Below are positions 41,715-50,619 of a stretch of DNA of 64,000 nucleotides, piece by piece. The notes under the pieces were generated by a model that had not been told where the DNA came from, did not search any database, and saw only the letters and a program-made list of their open reading frames with translations. The DNA is from Paenibacillus_E violae (GTDB taxonomy: Bacteria > Bacillota > Bacilli > Paenibacillales > NBRC-103111), in the NCBI RefSeq assembly GCF_032461945.1, contig NZ_JAWCUD010000004.1, positions 1-64,000 on the forward strand, in the 5' to 3' direction. How positions within the stretch are numbered: the first letter of the stretch is position 1; every line of letters starts with the position of its first letter. A program made the position numbers and the translations under genes.

Positions 41715-44174
41715 CTAGCCTACAACAATGTTCACTAATTTCCCTTTAACGACAATCAATTTGCGAACGGCCTTTCCGGCGGTCGCTTCTTTGACTTTAT
41801 CAAGGTCAAAAGCGATTTTCTCCATCGCAGCTTCGTCCGTATCTTTTGAAATCAGCACGCGGTCCACAATTTTGCCGTTGACCTGTACCACGATCTCAAT
41901 TTCATTATCGACGGTCCAAGCTTCGTCATAAGTCGGCCATGGTGCATACGTAATTGACTCGGTACCACCCAGCTTCTCCCACAGCTCTTCCGCCAAATGC
42001 GGCGCAAGCGGAGACAACATCTGAACGAAGTTTTTCATCGCTTCGAGCGGCAAACGCTCCGTTTTGTAAGCTTCATTGACGAAAATCATCATTTGGCTGA
42101 TCGCCGTATTAAACCGTAGCGCTTCGAAATCCTCGGTGATTTTCTTAATGGAACGATGCCATGTGCGTTTGAACGTGTCGCTTCCAAGCGTCTCATCCGC
42201 GCTGATTTTGGATTGAACTTGACCGTTCTCATCCACAAACAGTCTCCACACACGGTTCAAATAACGGTAAATGCCGTCTACACCCGTTGTATTCCATGGT
42301 TTTGTCGCCTCAAGCGGACCCATGAACATCTCGTACATACGCAGAGTATCCGCGCCTTGATCGCTCACGATGTCATCCGGATTTACAACGTTGCCGCGTG
42401 ATTTACTCATTTTCTCCATGTTTTCGCCAAGAATCATCCCTTGGTTTACCAGCTTATGGAACGGCTCTTTCGTATGAACAAATCCAAGATCATAAAGCAC
42501 TTTATGCCAGAAACGGGCATACAGCAAGTGAAGTACCGCATGCTCAGCTCCGCCAATATACAAATCAACTGGCAGCCATTGCTGTTGAAGCTCATGCGAG
42601 CAGAATTCTTTATCATTACGCGGATCGATGAAACGCAGGTAGTACCAGCAGCTGCCAGCCCATTGCGGCATCGTATTCGTCTCGCGGCGGGCTTTCATCC
42701 CCGTTTCCGGATCGATTGTATTCACCCATTCCGATACGTTCGCCAGAGGTGATTCCCCGGTTCCCGAAGGTTTAATTTCGTCAACTTGAGGAAGCAGAAG
42801 CGGAAGTTGGTCAACCGGTACAGGCTTCATCGTGCCATCTTCCAGGTGAAGAATCGGAATCGGCTCTCCCCAGTATCTTTGACGGCTGAACAGCCAGTCT
42901 CTCAAGCGGTAAGTGACCTTACCTTGACCTTTGCCGTTCTCTTCAAGCCAAGCGATCATGTGACGGATTCCTTGCTCTATGTTCATGCCGTCAATAGGTC
43001 CGGAATTCACATGAGCGCCGTCTCCAGCGTAAGCTTCTTTCTCCACATTGCCGCCTTGCACGACTTCGATAATTGGCAGATCGAACTGTTTAGCAAACTC
43101 CCAGTCACGTTGGTCGTGTCCAGGCACTGCCATGATGGCGCCAGTTCCGTAACCGCCAAGCACATAATCCGCGATCCAGATCGGCACTTTCCCGCCGTTT
43201 ACAGGATTAATCGCATAGGCACCTGTGAATACGCCTGTTTTGTCCTTAGCCAGGTCTGTACGCTCCAGATCGCTTTTGCGGGAAGCTTTATCTTGATATT
43301 CTTTCACAGCGGCTGTTTGCCCGTCTGTAGTAATTTGCTGCACAAGATCGTGCTCAGGTGCAAGCACACAATAAGTCGCTCCGAATAAAGTATCTGGACG
43401 TGTTGTAAAGACGGTCAGGCTCTTCTCTTCATGCCCTTCGATCGCAAATTGAACTTCAGCCCCTGTCGATTTACCGATCCAGTTGCGCTGCATATCCTTA
43501 ATGCTCTCCGACCAGTCAAGCTCCTCCAGATCCTCCAGCAAACGTTCAGCGTATTCCGTAATTCTCAGAATCCACTGACGCATCGGTTTACGGATAACCG
43601 GGTGGCCTCCACGTTCACTCAAGCCGTCGATGACTTCTTCATTCGCAAGAACCGTCCCTAGTGCCGGACACCAGTTAACAGGTACTTCGTCTACATAAGC
43701 AAGACCTTTGTTGTACAGTTGGATGAAAATCCATTGCGTCCATTTGTAATACTCCGGATCCGTCGTGGAAATCTCGCGATCCCAATCGTAGGAAAACCCG
43801 AGCGATTTAATTTGACGGCGGAAAGTATCAATATTTTTTTTCGTAAAATCACGAGGATCATTCCCCGTATCCAGCGCGTACTGCTCAGCCGGAAGTCCGA
43901 ACGCGTCCCAGCCCATTGGGTGAAGAACGTTGTAACCTCTCATCCGTTTGAAACGGGAGACGATATCCGTTGCCGTATAACCTTCCGGATGTCCTACATG
44001 CAGACCGGCTCCTGAAGGGTATGGAAACATATCCAGTGCATAAAATTTCGGCTTATCCGAGTTTTCCAGCACTTTGAATGTTTTCTTAGCATCCCAGTAA
44101 GCTTGCCATTTGGGCTCAATCGCTTGGGGATTGTAACCCTGTAATTCCTTCGTTTCTTTCGTTTCCTGTGTCAT
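41715..44174 (-). CDS. leuS: Leucine--tRNA ligase
   Basis: Class I aminoacyl-tRNA synthetase charging tRNA-Leu. HIGH-type motif is YPSGAGLHVGHPEG (about 52-65) and KMSKS is in EKMSKSRGNVVNPDD (about 577). The CP1 editing domain lies between (FTTRPDTLFGATYCVLAP, threonine-rich editing site). Length 819 residues is typical of bacterial LeuRS. It is preceded by a T-box leader with a terminator, so expression responds to uncharged tRNA-Leu. Its insertion between comER and yqeM differs from B. subtilis. Confidence 0.98.
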   Translation of the reverse strand: MTQETKETKELQGYNPQAIEPKWQAYWDAKKTFKVLENSDKPKFYALDMFPYPSGAGLHVGHPEGYTATDIVSRFKRMRGYNVLHPMGWDAFGLPAEQYALDTGNDPRDFTKKNIDTFRRQIKSLGFSYDWDREISTTDPEYYKWTQWIFIQLYNKGLAYVDEVPVNWCPALGTVLANEEVIDGLSERGGHPVIRKPMRQWILRITEYAERLLEDLEELDWSESIKDMQRNWIGKSTGAEVQFAIEGHEEKSLTVFTTRPDTLFGATYCVLAPEHDLVQQITTDGQTAAVKEYQDKASRKSDLERTDLAKDKTGVFTGAYAINPVNGGKVPIWIADYVLGGYGTGAIMAVPGHDQRDWEFAKQFDLPIIEVVQGGNVEKEAYAGDGAHVNSGPIDGMNIEQGIRHMIAWLEENGKGQGKVTYRLRDWLFSRQRYWGEPIPILHLEDGTMKPVPVDQLPLLLPQVDEIKPSGTGESPLANVSEWVNTIDPETGMKARRETNTMPQWAGSCWYYLRFIDPRNDKEFCSHELQQQWLPVDLYIGGAEHAVLHLLYARFWHKVLYDLGFVHTKEPFHKLVNQGMILGENMEKMSKSRGNVVNPDDIVSDQGADTLRMYEMFMGPLEATKPWNTTGVDGIYRYLNRVWRLFVDENGQVQSKISADETLGSDTFKRTWHRSIKKITEDFEALRFNTAISQMMIFVNEAYKTERLPLEAMKNFVQMLSPLAPHLAEELWEKLGGTESITYAPWPTYDEAWTVDNEIEIVVQVNGKIVDRVLISKDTDEAAMEKIAFDLDKVKEATAGKAVRKLIVVKGKLVNIVVG

Positions 44175-44204
44175 GTGAAATTTCCTCCCTGTGTACGGCT
44201 ATAA

Positions 44205-44480
44205 GCGCCAAAAAACCCCTCATCGCTAGCGGATATCGCTAGGGACGAGAGGTTAGATTCCCGTGGTACCACCCTAGTTAACACCAGGCATGCTTTGCCT
44301 GTGTTCACTCTGCCCCTTAACGCGGGTGAAACGATCCGGCTAACGCCAACGTGCGTGGCGATTCACCCTCTAGCTCCAAGGCGAGTTCACAAGACTGACA
44401 TCTACCGGCTTCCACCCTTTAACCGGCTCTCTGCGAGATGCTGTGCAAGTTACTAATCCTCTTCCAAGCTTTGTGATCAT
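44205..44480 (-). promoter_or_regulatory. T-box riboswitch (leucine) upstream of leuS
   Basis: On the minus strand the T-box core GGGTGGTACCACGGG (44261-44275) is followed by antiterminator/terminator sequence ending GAGGGGTTTTTTGG near 44208. Stem I features AGAGAGCCGG and GGTGGAAGCCGG are visible upstream. The specifier loop reads GTGAACTCGCC, giving CTC (Leu) at 44383-44385. All parts of a canonical T-box are present. Confidence 0.95.
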
Positions 44481-44543
44481 CTGATTAGCTTTGATTATAT
44501 GTAAAATAATGCCGCACTGTCAAGCGGCGAGGCACCTTATGCT

Positions 44544-45305
44544 TTATTTCTTTGCAATAAAGAAAGCCCGCTCTGTCAGCTTCGTAGGCTGTTCCCATGT
44601 AAAGTCAGCAGCCTTATGCACTTCACGAAAACCGGCTTCGCGCAGCATCTGCTCGAGCCAATCCAGTGCATAAGCGCGCTGCTCATGCGTTTCATCGATG
44701 CGCTGGAACAGTTCCTTGCCGCCTTCCTCTTTGACAAAGATGGTCAAATCGTGTTGAATTTGAACTCTTTCCTCATCCAACTCGCTTGTCCAAATGTAAG
44801 CTACATCCTCTTCATTCAAGAAGAAGGGCTGAGATTCCGCATAAGCAAACAACTGCTGGGGCGTATGCACATCGAACAGGAATAAACCGCCCGGCTTAAG
44901 TCCTTCATAAGTTTGGCGAAAGGCATCTACAATGTCCTCTTCCTCTAGCAAATAGTTCAAACTATCACAGAATGATAGAGCGACATCAACCGGTTCCCCA
45001 AGCTCCCACTCCCGCAAATCCTGCTGAAACAAACGAACAGCACCGCTGCGCACAAGCTGAGGCTGTTCTCCTGCTTTTTGTTCCGCTACAGCCAGCATAT
45101 CTTCCGACAAATCAATGCCTGTCATTTGATACCCTTGCAATGCCAGCGGAATCGTCAAATTGCCGGTACCGCAGCCGAGATCTACAATCGAAACCGGCTT
45201 CACGCCAAACCGGTCAAAACTTTCTTTGACGAAACGAAGCCAATCTTCGTATGGCATGCTGTTCATCAGACGGTCATACGTGTAGGCAAATTTCTCATAG
45301 CTCAT
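44544..45305 (-). CDS. Class I SAM-dependent methyltransferase, YqeM-like
   Basis: Small-molecule or RNA methyltransferase of unknown substrate. It starts MSYEKFAYTYDRLMNSMPYEDW, the typical YqeM opening; the SAM loop is VDLGCGTGNLTIPLA (about 41-55), GIDLSEDML follows and VALSFCDSLNYLLEE is motif IV-like. Length 253 residues. In B. subtilis yqeM lies between comER and rsfS(yqeL); here leuS and a CvfB gene flank it. It starts 1 bp after the CvfB gene ends. Confidence 0.85.
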   Translation of the reverse strand: MSYEKFAYTYDRLMNSMPYEDWLRFVKESFDRFGVKPVSIVDLGCGTGNLTIPLALQGYQMTGIDLSEDMLAVAEQKAGEQPQLVRSGAVRLFQQDLREWELGEPVDVALSFCDSLNYLLEEEDIVDAFRQTYEGLKPGGLFLFDVHTPQQLFAYAESQPFFLNEEDVAYIWTSELDEERVQIQHDLTIFVKEEGGKELFQRIDETHEQRAYALDWLEQMLREAGFREVHKAADFTWEQPTKLTERAFFIAKK

Positions 45306-45306
45306 T

Positions 45307-46200
45307 TTAACTAGGATTCTCCTCTTTTTTCAGATAGGTCCAATCGTCCTCCTGATAGATGAGCCCGTCTTTCATCAGCTTGCCTAATGCACGCTTAAAG
45401 GCCGCTTTGCTCAAGCCAAACCGATCCTTAATGATATCCGCGGACGTTTTATCTGAAAATGGCATTGCATTTCCAGGACGCGTCTCCAGCACACTAAGAA
45501 TTTTCTCCGCGTCTTCATCCCGACCTTTTTCCTTCGGCTGTCTCATCGACAGATTCACGCGGCCATCTTCTTCGCGAACGAAGGCGACTCGTACGTCAAC
45601 CAACTCACCCACACGAAGTAATCGTGTTCTCTCCGTAGGAGCGATGAGTCCGATTACACCATAACCAAGAACACCGGCCTCGCAAATAACGAAAGTGCCC
45701 ATCTGCAGCGGTCTGTACACACGCGCTTTCACCCAGCGGTTGCTCCAGCTTGAAGGAGCACGCACACAAAGTGGAGCCAGATCGTCTTCCAGCGCCAGCT
45801 TCGCAATTAAGCGGCCTTGACGGTCATGTGCTAATGTTGCAAACACCTTGTCCCCCACTTGAGGTCGCAATTCCTCCAATTCCGGCACATGACGGTAAGG
45901 AAGGAGCAAGTTACGACCTAACCCCATCTCCAGAAAGTAACCAAATCTCGGATGGATATCGACAACTTCGAGCAGCCCGACTTCGCCCATCTGGATTAAC
46001 GGACGTTTCATGGTAGCCATGAGCCTGTCCTGTGTATCATGGAATAAAAAGGCTTCCACGTGCTCACCGGCCTTGATTTTGCCCACAATCTCCGCATACG
46101 GTAAAAGTACATCCTGATAGCCGTCGCTCAGGAAATATCCGTTTGGCGGAACTTCCCTCGCTACCTCAAGGGTAACGAGGGATCCTGCTTCCAGTCTCAT
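45307..46200 (-). CDS. cvfB: S1-like RNA-binding protein, CvfB/YitL family
   Basis: RNA-binding regulator with tandem S1-type domains and a C-terminal winged helix. The N-terminal half has NGYFLSDGYQDVLLPY and FGYFLEMGLGRNLLLPY, two S1-like modules; a third lies around residues 145-225 (GVIGLIAPTERTRLLRVGE). The winged helix is SADIIKDRFGLSKAAFKRAL (about 255-275). Start MRLEAGSLVTLEV at 46200 overlaps the rsfS stop as ATGA; 297 residues. In S. aureus CvfB influences virulence gene expression; the role here is unknown. Confidence 0.85.
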   Translation of the reverse strand: MRLEAGSLVTLEVAREVPPNGYFLSDGYQDVLLPYAEIVGKIKAGEHVEAFLFHDTQDRLMATMKRPLIQMGEVGLLEVVDIHPRFGYFLEMGLGRNLLLPYRHVPELEELRPQVGDKVFATLAHDRQGRLIAKLALEDDLAPLCVRAPSSWSNRWVKARVYRPLQMGTFVICEAGVLGYGVIGLIAPTERTRLLRVGELVDVRVAFVREEDGRVNLSMRQPKEKGRDEDAEKILSVLETRPGNAMPFSDKTSADIIKDRFGLSKAAFKRALGKLMKDGLIYQEDDWTYLKKEENPS

Positions 46201-46544
46201 ACGCGCTCCACAACTTTGGCATCGGACCAAAGTCTTTCGATGTTATAGTACTCGCGATCATCGCGGTGGAAAACGTGCAGAACAACATCTCCTAAATCAA
46301 GCAGAACCCATCTAGCTGTATCAATACCTTCGTAACCTCTAATCGTGACGCCATACTCATGTGCTTTCTTTCTGGCTTCGCTCGCGATCGCTTGCACTTG
46401 TGTTTCTGAATTTCCGTGGCAAATGACGAAATAATCCGCAATCAAGGAAATACCTTGCAAATTAAGCGTGACAACGTCCGCCGCTTTTTTATCCTCTGCA
46501 GCCTCTACGACAAATGCTAAAATCTCTTCTGGGCTTTTACTCAT
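46197..46544 (-). CDS. rsfS: Ribosomal silencing factor RsfS
   Basis: Binds L14 of the 50S subunit and blocks subunit joining in stationary phase. 115 residues; LIADYFVICHGNSETQVQAI, GYEGIDTARWVLLDLGDVVLHVF and REYYNIERLWSDA are the family signatures. It lies in the usual nadD-yqeK-rsfS order, 18 bp after yqeK, and overlaps the CvfB gene by four bases. Confidence 0.96.
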   Translation of the reverse strand: MSKSPEEILAFVVEAAEDKKAADVVTLNLQGISLIADYFVICHGNSETQVQAIASEARKKAHEYGVTIRGYEGIDTARWVLLDLGDVVLHVFHRDDREYYNIERLWSDAKVVERV

Positions 46545-46562
46545 TCAATCAACCTCCATGAA

Positions 46563-47129
46563 TTAGTTGTTTATTTGTTGAATCAAATCATTCCGTGTCA
46601 AAATGGTAAGCGGATAAATTCGTTTTCCTTTTTCAATCAAAAACCGAATCGTAGAATCAAACCCGGCAACAAGCGCCTTCTCCAAGCTGCTCTTGGCTTC
46701 CTCACGGATGAGCTCTACACCAGGGAATTCCCGGCCTGGCTCCATATAATCCGCTAAACATACGATTTTGTCTAACAGCGACATCCCTTCACGCCCTGAG
46801 GTATGGTACCGGATCGCATCCAATATCTCCTCGTCCTGAATACCAAATTGCGACTGGGCAATGAACGCCCCGGCATGCGAGTGCCAAAGCTCCTTGTCAA
46901 AATCTAATAAATCCTGGGGCAACCCATTCTCGCGAATAATCTTAGCTTGCTCCTGCACAGGCCAATACTTGCAATAGTCATGTAAAATAGCTGCAAGATC
47001 AGCTTTGACAGGATCTCCGCCGAATCGCTTCGCAAGCATGACGCTCGTTTCCATGACACCAAGTGTATGGAGCCAGCGCTTCTCAGGCATTTGTTCTTTT
47101 ACGGCTGCGATTAGCTTCTCACGCTTCAT
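46563..47129 (-). CDS. yqeK: Diadenosine tetraphosphatase-like HD protein YqeK
   Basis: HD-domain hydrolase that splits Ap4A symmetrically to ADP. RWLHTLGVMETSVMLAK carries the first histidine, AAILHDYCKYWP the HD pair, WHSHAGAF and AIRYHTSGREGMS further metal ligands. Length 188 residues. ATG at 47129 lies inside the 3' end of nadD (11-bp overlap), so translation is coupled. NAD synthesis and Ap4A hydrolysis genes adjoin in most Firmicutes. Confidence 0.93.
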   Translation of the reverse strand: MKREKLIAAVKEQMPEKRWLHTLGVMETSVMLAKRFGGDPVKADLAAILHDYCKYWPVQEQAKIIRENGLPQDLLDFDKELWHSHAGAFIAQSQFGIQDEEILDAIRYHTSGREGMSLLDKIVCLADYMEPGREFPGVELIREEAKSSLEKALVAGFDSTIRFLIEKGKRIYPLTILTRNDLIQQINN

Positions 47130-47706
47130 ACAATCGGTTCACCTCCATGTAACCGTTCACGACTTCTGGAACAAGGTAGCGAACTGATCGTTTCTGACTT
47201 CGCTGCTCGCGAATGGCTGTGGATGAAATTTCAACTAGCGGCATGGGGACAATAGTTACTCGCTCACGGATGTTAGCAGACATATGCGCCATATCCAGTT
47301 CGTAGCCAGGTCTGGCTAAACCGATAAAACGAATATGCCGCACGATGTCATCAATGCGATGCCACTGCGGCAAATACTGAACCATATCTGCACCTATAAT
47401 ATAAGCAAATTCTGTTGTGGGATATTGTTTGCGCAGCAGTTCAATCGTATCGATACTATAAGATACGCCGCCTTTGCTGATTTCGATATCAATCGGACGA
47501 AAAAAAGGATTCCCCTCCGCAGCAAGGCAAACCATCTCCCAGCGCTGCTGCGTTGTGGCCTTCGGCGCGTTGGACTTATGCGGCGGCACGTTGGCCGGCA
47601 TCAGCCATACTTCGTCTAATCCTGCTTCCACCCTCGCCCGCTCCGCAGCGATTAAATGACCGGTGTGGATCGGGTCAAAGGTTCCACCCATAATTCCGAC
47701 AAGCAT
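47119..47706 (-). CDS. nadD: Nicotinate-nucleotide adenylyltransferase
   Basis: Converts nicotinate mononucleotide and ATP to deamido-NAD. The nucleotidyltransferase motif is MGGTFDPIHTGHLIAAE (H/TxGH), followed by LMPANVPPHK, FAYIIGADMVQYLPQWHR and the ISSTAIR signature near the end. Length 195 residues. It follows yhbY by 12 bp and overlaps yqeK by 11 bp. Interestingly a TIR NADase-like gene lies in the same window, but there is no operon link. Confidence 0.97.
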   Translation of the reverse strand: MLVGIMGGTFDPIHTGHLIAAERARVEAGLDEVWLMPANVPPHKSNAPKATTQQRWEMVCLAAEGNPFFRPIDIEISKGGVSYSIDTIELLRKQYPTTEFAYIIGADMVQYLPQWHRIDDIVRHIRFIGLARPGYELDMAHMSANIRERVTIVPMPLVEISSTAIREQRSQKRSVRYLVPEVVNGYMEVNRLYEA

Positions 47707-47718
47707 GCTTACACCTCT

Positions 47719-48012
47719 TTAGCTCGGCAGTTCAATCTTTTTCTTGTCACGCGATTCTTTATACAACACGACGATTTTACCGATCACTTGTACGAGCTCA
47801 GCACCGGATTTCTCGGACAGTTCAGCGCCTACCTCATCCCGATCTTCTCCGCTGTTGTTCAGCACTGTAATTTTAATCAATTCACGCACTTCCAGCGCTT
47901 CTTGGATATGACGGATTAAGTGTTCGTTCACGCCGCCTTTGCCTACTTGGAAAATCGGATCTACATGGTGCGCCAATGAGCGCAAATAACGTTTCTGTTT
48001 GCCTGTTAACAT
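47719..48012 (-). CDS. yhbY: Ribosome assembly RNA-binding protein YhbY
   Basis: CRM-domain protein (YqeI in B. subtilis) that associates with pre-50S particles. 97 residues starting MLTGKQKRYLRSLAHHVDPI; QVGKGGVNEHLI contains the conserved GxxG of the CRM fold, and VIGKIVVLYKES closes the domain. ATG at 48012 is chosen because GAGGG is 6 bases upstream; an ATG six codons earlier is less favoured. It lies between aroE and nadD in the conserved order. Confidence 0.94.
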   Translation of the reverse strand: MLTGKQKRYLRSLAHHVDPIFQVGKGGVNEHLIRHIQEALEVRELIKITVLNNSGEDRDEVGAELSEKSGAELVQVIGKIVVLYKESRDKKKIELPS

Positions 48013-48032
48013 GGATGTCCCTCTATTCATTC

Positions 48033-48893
48033 TTATTCAGCTAACGACTGTTCTACCACCTGTCTCATCGCCGCAACGGGCGCAAGTTTACCAGTCCAGT
48101 ATTCAAAAGCAAAAGCACCTTGATATATAAACATGCCCAGTCCGCCATGAATGCGGGCTCCTTTGGCTTCCGCCTCACGAAGGAACCTTGTAATGCGCGG
48201 ATTATAGATTAAATCGCTCACGAGATGATGTTCTTTCAGAAGTTCAACCGGCATCGGCAGCTCTTCCGTGTTAGGATGCATCCCCGCTGAGGTCGTATTC
48301 AGTACGAACTCGACCTCATCCACGACATTCGCAATCTCATCAAGACCAAGACCGATTGTCTTCGTGTAAGCACTGATTGTATCAGCAAGCTCTAATGCGC
48401 GCTCTTTTGTCCGATTCGCGATGTAAATGCAGCCTGCACCTTCTTTGGCGAGTGCATACGCAACCCCTCTTGCAGCTCCGCCGGCGCCAAGGACAAGAAC
48501 GCTTTTCCCCTTCAAATCGATGCCCGTTTCTTCTTTGAGAGAACGAACATAACCAATTCCGTCCGTATTGTAGCCGATGAGCTTGCCGTTTTCATTCACG
48601 ATTGTATTCACCGCGCCAACGATACGAGCTCCCTCGTCAATTTCGTCCAGGTACTGCATAACCTCAACTTTATGTGGAATGGTGACATTAATTCCTCGAT
48701 ACCCCAGTGCCCGAATCCCCCGAACCGCATCTCCAAGCTCGTCAGGACGCACATGAAAAGCAGCATAAACCGCGTTAATATCTGCTTCTTGAAAAGCGCG
48801 ATTCAACATAATGGGCGATCGGGAATGCCGAATCGGATCTCCGAATACCCCATATAGAATCGTATGACTGTCTATCGCCCGGCTCTTCTCCAT
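48033..48893 (-). CDS. aroE: Shikimate dehydrogenase (NADP+)
   Basis: Reduces 3-dehydroshikimate to shikimate in aromatic amino acid synthesis. Motifs: YGVFGDPIRHSRSPIMLN (substrate SRS-type site), GINVTIPHKVEV with catalytic Lys, VLGAGGAARGVAYAL (NADP loop), ANRTKERA, and GGLGMFIYQGAFAFEYW near the end. 286 residues from ATG at 48893, with AGGAG just upstream. Longer starts reach into non-conserved sequence. Lies 17 bp after yqeH. Confidence 0.96.
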   Translation of the reverse strand: MEKSRAIDSHTILYGVFGDPIRHSRSPIMLNRAFQEADINAVYAAFHVRPDELGDAVRGIRALGYRGINVTIPHKVEVMQYLDEIDEGARIVGAVNTIVNENGKLIGYNTDGIGYVRSLKEETGIDLKGKSVLVLGAGGAARGVAYALAKEGAGCIYIANRTKERALELADTISAYTKTIGLGLDEIANVVDEVEFVLNTTSAGMHPNTEELPMPVELLKEHHLVSDLIYNPRITRFLREAEAKGARIHGGLGMFIYQGAFAFEYWTGKLAPVAAMRQVVEQSLAE

Positions 48894-48910
48894 GGTCTCC
48901 TCTGGTCCCC

Positions 48911-50026
48911 CTATATCAATGACTCTCGTGTGATAACCTTGATCCCCTTCGGTGCATGAACGGCAAGCTGTGAACCAGCCAGGCTGTTCACTTTGATCCA
49001 ACCTAAACCGGAGATGAGCACATCCATTTGTTTCCCCTTTGGAATGTTCAGCCCATGCTTCACAAGTGGAGGCAGCTCGTCCAAGTCCGCTTCATTAGGA
49101 GGCGCCAGCATGACACCTTTGTGATCGGCGTACAGATCATCTGCCCGCTCCAACTTCGTGCGATGTATTTGAATCGCGTTGGACGTGTAGCATGTGAACG
49201 ACTGGTGTTCACCTTTAATAAAATCAAAGCGAGCTAACGCGCCAAAAAACAACGTTTGTTGTTCATTTAACTGAAAAACAACCGGTTTGAGCGGCTTATC
49301 CGGCATGATACGTGTCAAATCACGTTTCTTCACAACCTCGGTTAGACGGTGCAAGTGCACAATCCCCGGCGTATCTACGATAAACCGGCCATCGTCGAGC
49401 GGGATTTTGACCAAATCCAGCGTCGTGCCCGGGTATTGAGATGTCGTAAGCTCCGCTTCCAAATCGCTGTAATCGCTGATTAAACGGTTAATAAGCGTCG
49501 ATTTGCCGACATTAGTAGCACCAACAACATACACATCTCTGTCGCCGCGGTGCTCCTGTACAGCCGTAATCACGCGATCAAAGCCGATATTTTTCTTCGC
49601 ACTGCAGAGCACAATGTCAACAACTTTAAGGTTGGCCTCTTTGGCTCTACGCTGCACCCAGTTGATGATCTTGTTGGCATTGGTCACTTTCGGCAGCAAA
49701 TCAATCTTGTTGACGACAAGCAGGACCGGATTCGTGCCGACAAACCGTCCCAGACTGCTGAGCATACTGCCTTCAAAGTCAAAAATGTCCACAATCTTCA
49801 CAACTAACGCCTTGGTTTGGCCGACATGTCCAAGCAATTTGAGGAAGTCGTCCTGCTGCAGCGTGATAGTGGAAGATTCATTATAATGCTTGATCCGGTA
49901 GCAGCGCTGACAAATAACCGGCTCCTTTTGCAGCGCTTCTGCCGGAATAAATCCGAGCTTGCTCTTGTCTTCTGTTTGCAGCAATACGCCGCATCCCGCA
50001 CAATGATTAATCGTTTCTATACTCAT
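48911..50026 (-). CDS. yqeH: Ribosome biogenesis GTPase YqeH
   Basis: Circularly permuted GTPase needed for 30S assembly. A treble-clef zinc finger comes first (CAGCG, then CQRCYRIKHYNE). The permuted order of G motifs is visible: NKIDLLPK (G4) and CSAKKNIGFDRV (G5) precede GATNVGKSTLINRL (G1), then PGTTLDLVKI (G2) and VDTPGI (G3). 371 residues. ATG at 50026 has AGGAGG 5 bases upstream. Between yqeG and aroE, as in B. subtilis. Confidence 0.97.
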   Translation of the reverse strand: MSIETINHCAGCGVLLQTEDKSKLGFIPAEALQKEPVICQRCYRIKHYNESSTITLQQDDFLKLLGHVGQTKALVVKIVDIFDFEGSMLSSLGRFVGTNPVLLVVNKIDLLPKVTNANKIINWVQRRAKEANLKVVDIVLCSAKKNIGFDRVITAVQEHRGDRDVYVVGATNVGKSTLINRLISDYSDLEAELTTSQYPGTTLDLVKIPLDDGRFIVDTPGIVHLHRLTEVVKKRDLTRIMPDKPLKPVVFQLNEQQTLFFGALARFDFIKGEHQSFTCYTSNAIQIHRTKLERADDLYADHKGVMLAPPNEADLDELPPLVKHGLNIPKGKQMDVLISGLGWIKVNSLAGSQLAVHAPKGIKVITRESLI

Positions 50027-50034
50027 GAAACCTC

Positions 50035-50529
50035 CTAATTCTTCATCCTGGCATTCGCCCATTTCTCAATCCGCCGGTTAATTCGTGTGAAAAAACCTTC
50101 GTCATTGATAGAAATCGGATTGACCAGAATCGTGTAAAGCCCCATTCGATTGCCGCCAAGCACATCCGTCAGCATTTGATCGCCTATGACCGCTGTTTGT
50201 CTCGCATTCGTACCAAGCAGCTTCATAGCTTTGTGAAATGAAACGTTCCATGGTTTCTTGGCTCTGTGAATGAATGGAATGCCTAACGGCTCCGCAAAGG
50301 CGGATACGCGTCCATGATTGTTGTTGGACACGATGACGACCTTGAAGCCCATCTTCTGCAACCGGTTCAACCACTCTATTAACTCTGGAGTCGCATGCGG
50401 ATCGCGCGCGCCTACGAGTGTGTTATCGAGATCGGTAATGATACCGCGAACACCAAATCCCCATAGATGATTGGCATCAATATCATAGATTGTATGCACG
50501 GACTGTCTGGGTACGAGCTTTTTCAGCAA
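50035..50529 (-). CDS. yqeG: YqeG family HAD-type phosphatase
   Basis: HAD superfamily IIIA phosphatase. Motif I is IITDLDNTLVGARD (DxD with nucleophile), motif II VSNN, and motif III KPWNVSFHKA plus AVIGDQMLTDVLGGNRMG. Start taken as TTG at 50529 (164 residues, MLKKLVPRQ) from the usual YqeG N-terminus and GGAGGG 6 bases upstream; GTG at 50544 is an alternative. Eight bp upstream of yqeH, forming yqeG-yqeH-aroE-yhbY-nadD-yqeK-rsfS. Substrate not known from sequence. Confidence 0.92.
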   Translation of the reverse strand: MLKKLVPRQSVHTIYDIDANHLWGFGVRGIITDLDNTLVGARDPHATPELIEWLNRLQKMGFKVVIVSNNNHGRVSAFAEPLGIPFIHRAKKPWNVSFHKAMKLLGTNARQTAVIGDQMLTDVLGGNRMGLYTILVNPISINDEGFFTRINRRIEKWANARMKN

Positions 50530-50619
50530 ACCATTTCCCTCCACTGCTTCCTCGACATATACGAGAAACTATACCATAGTGACCCGTTTGTTGCAAAAAG
50601 AAAAGAACATATTTTCCCA

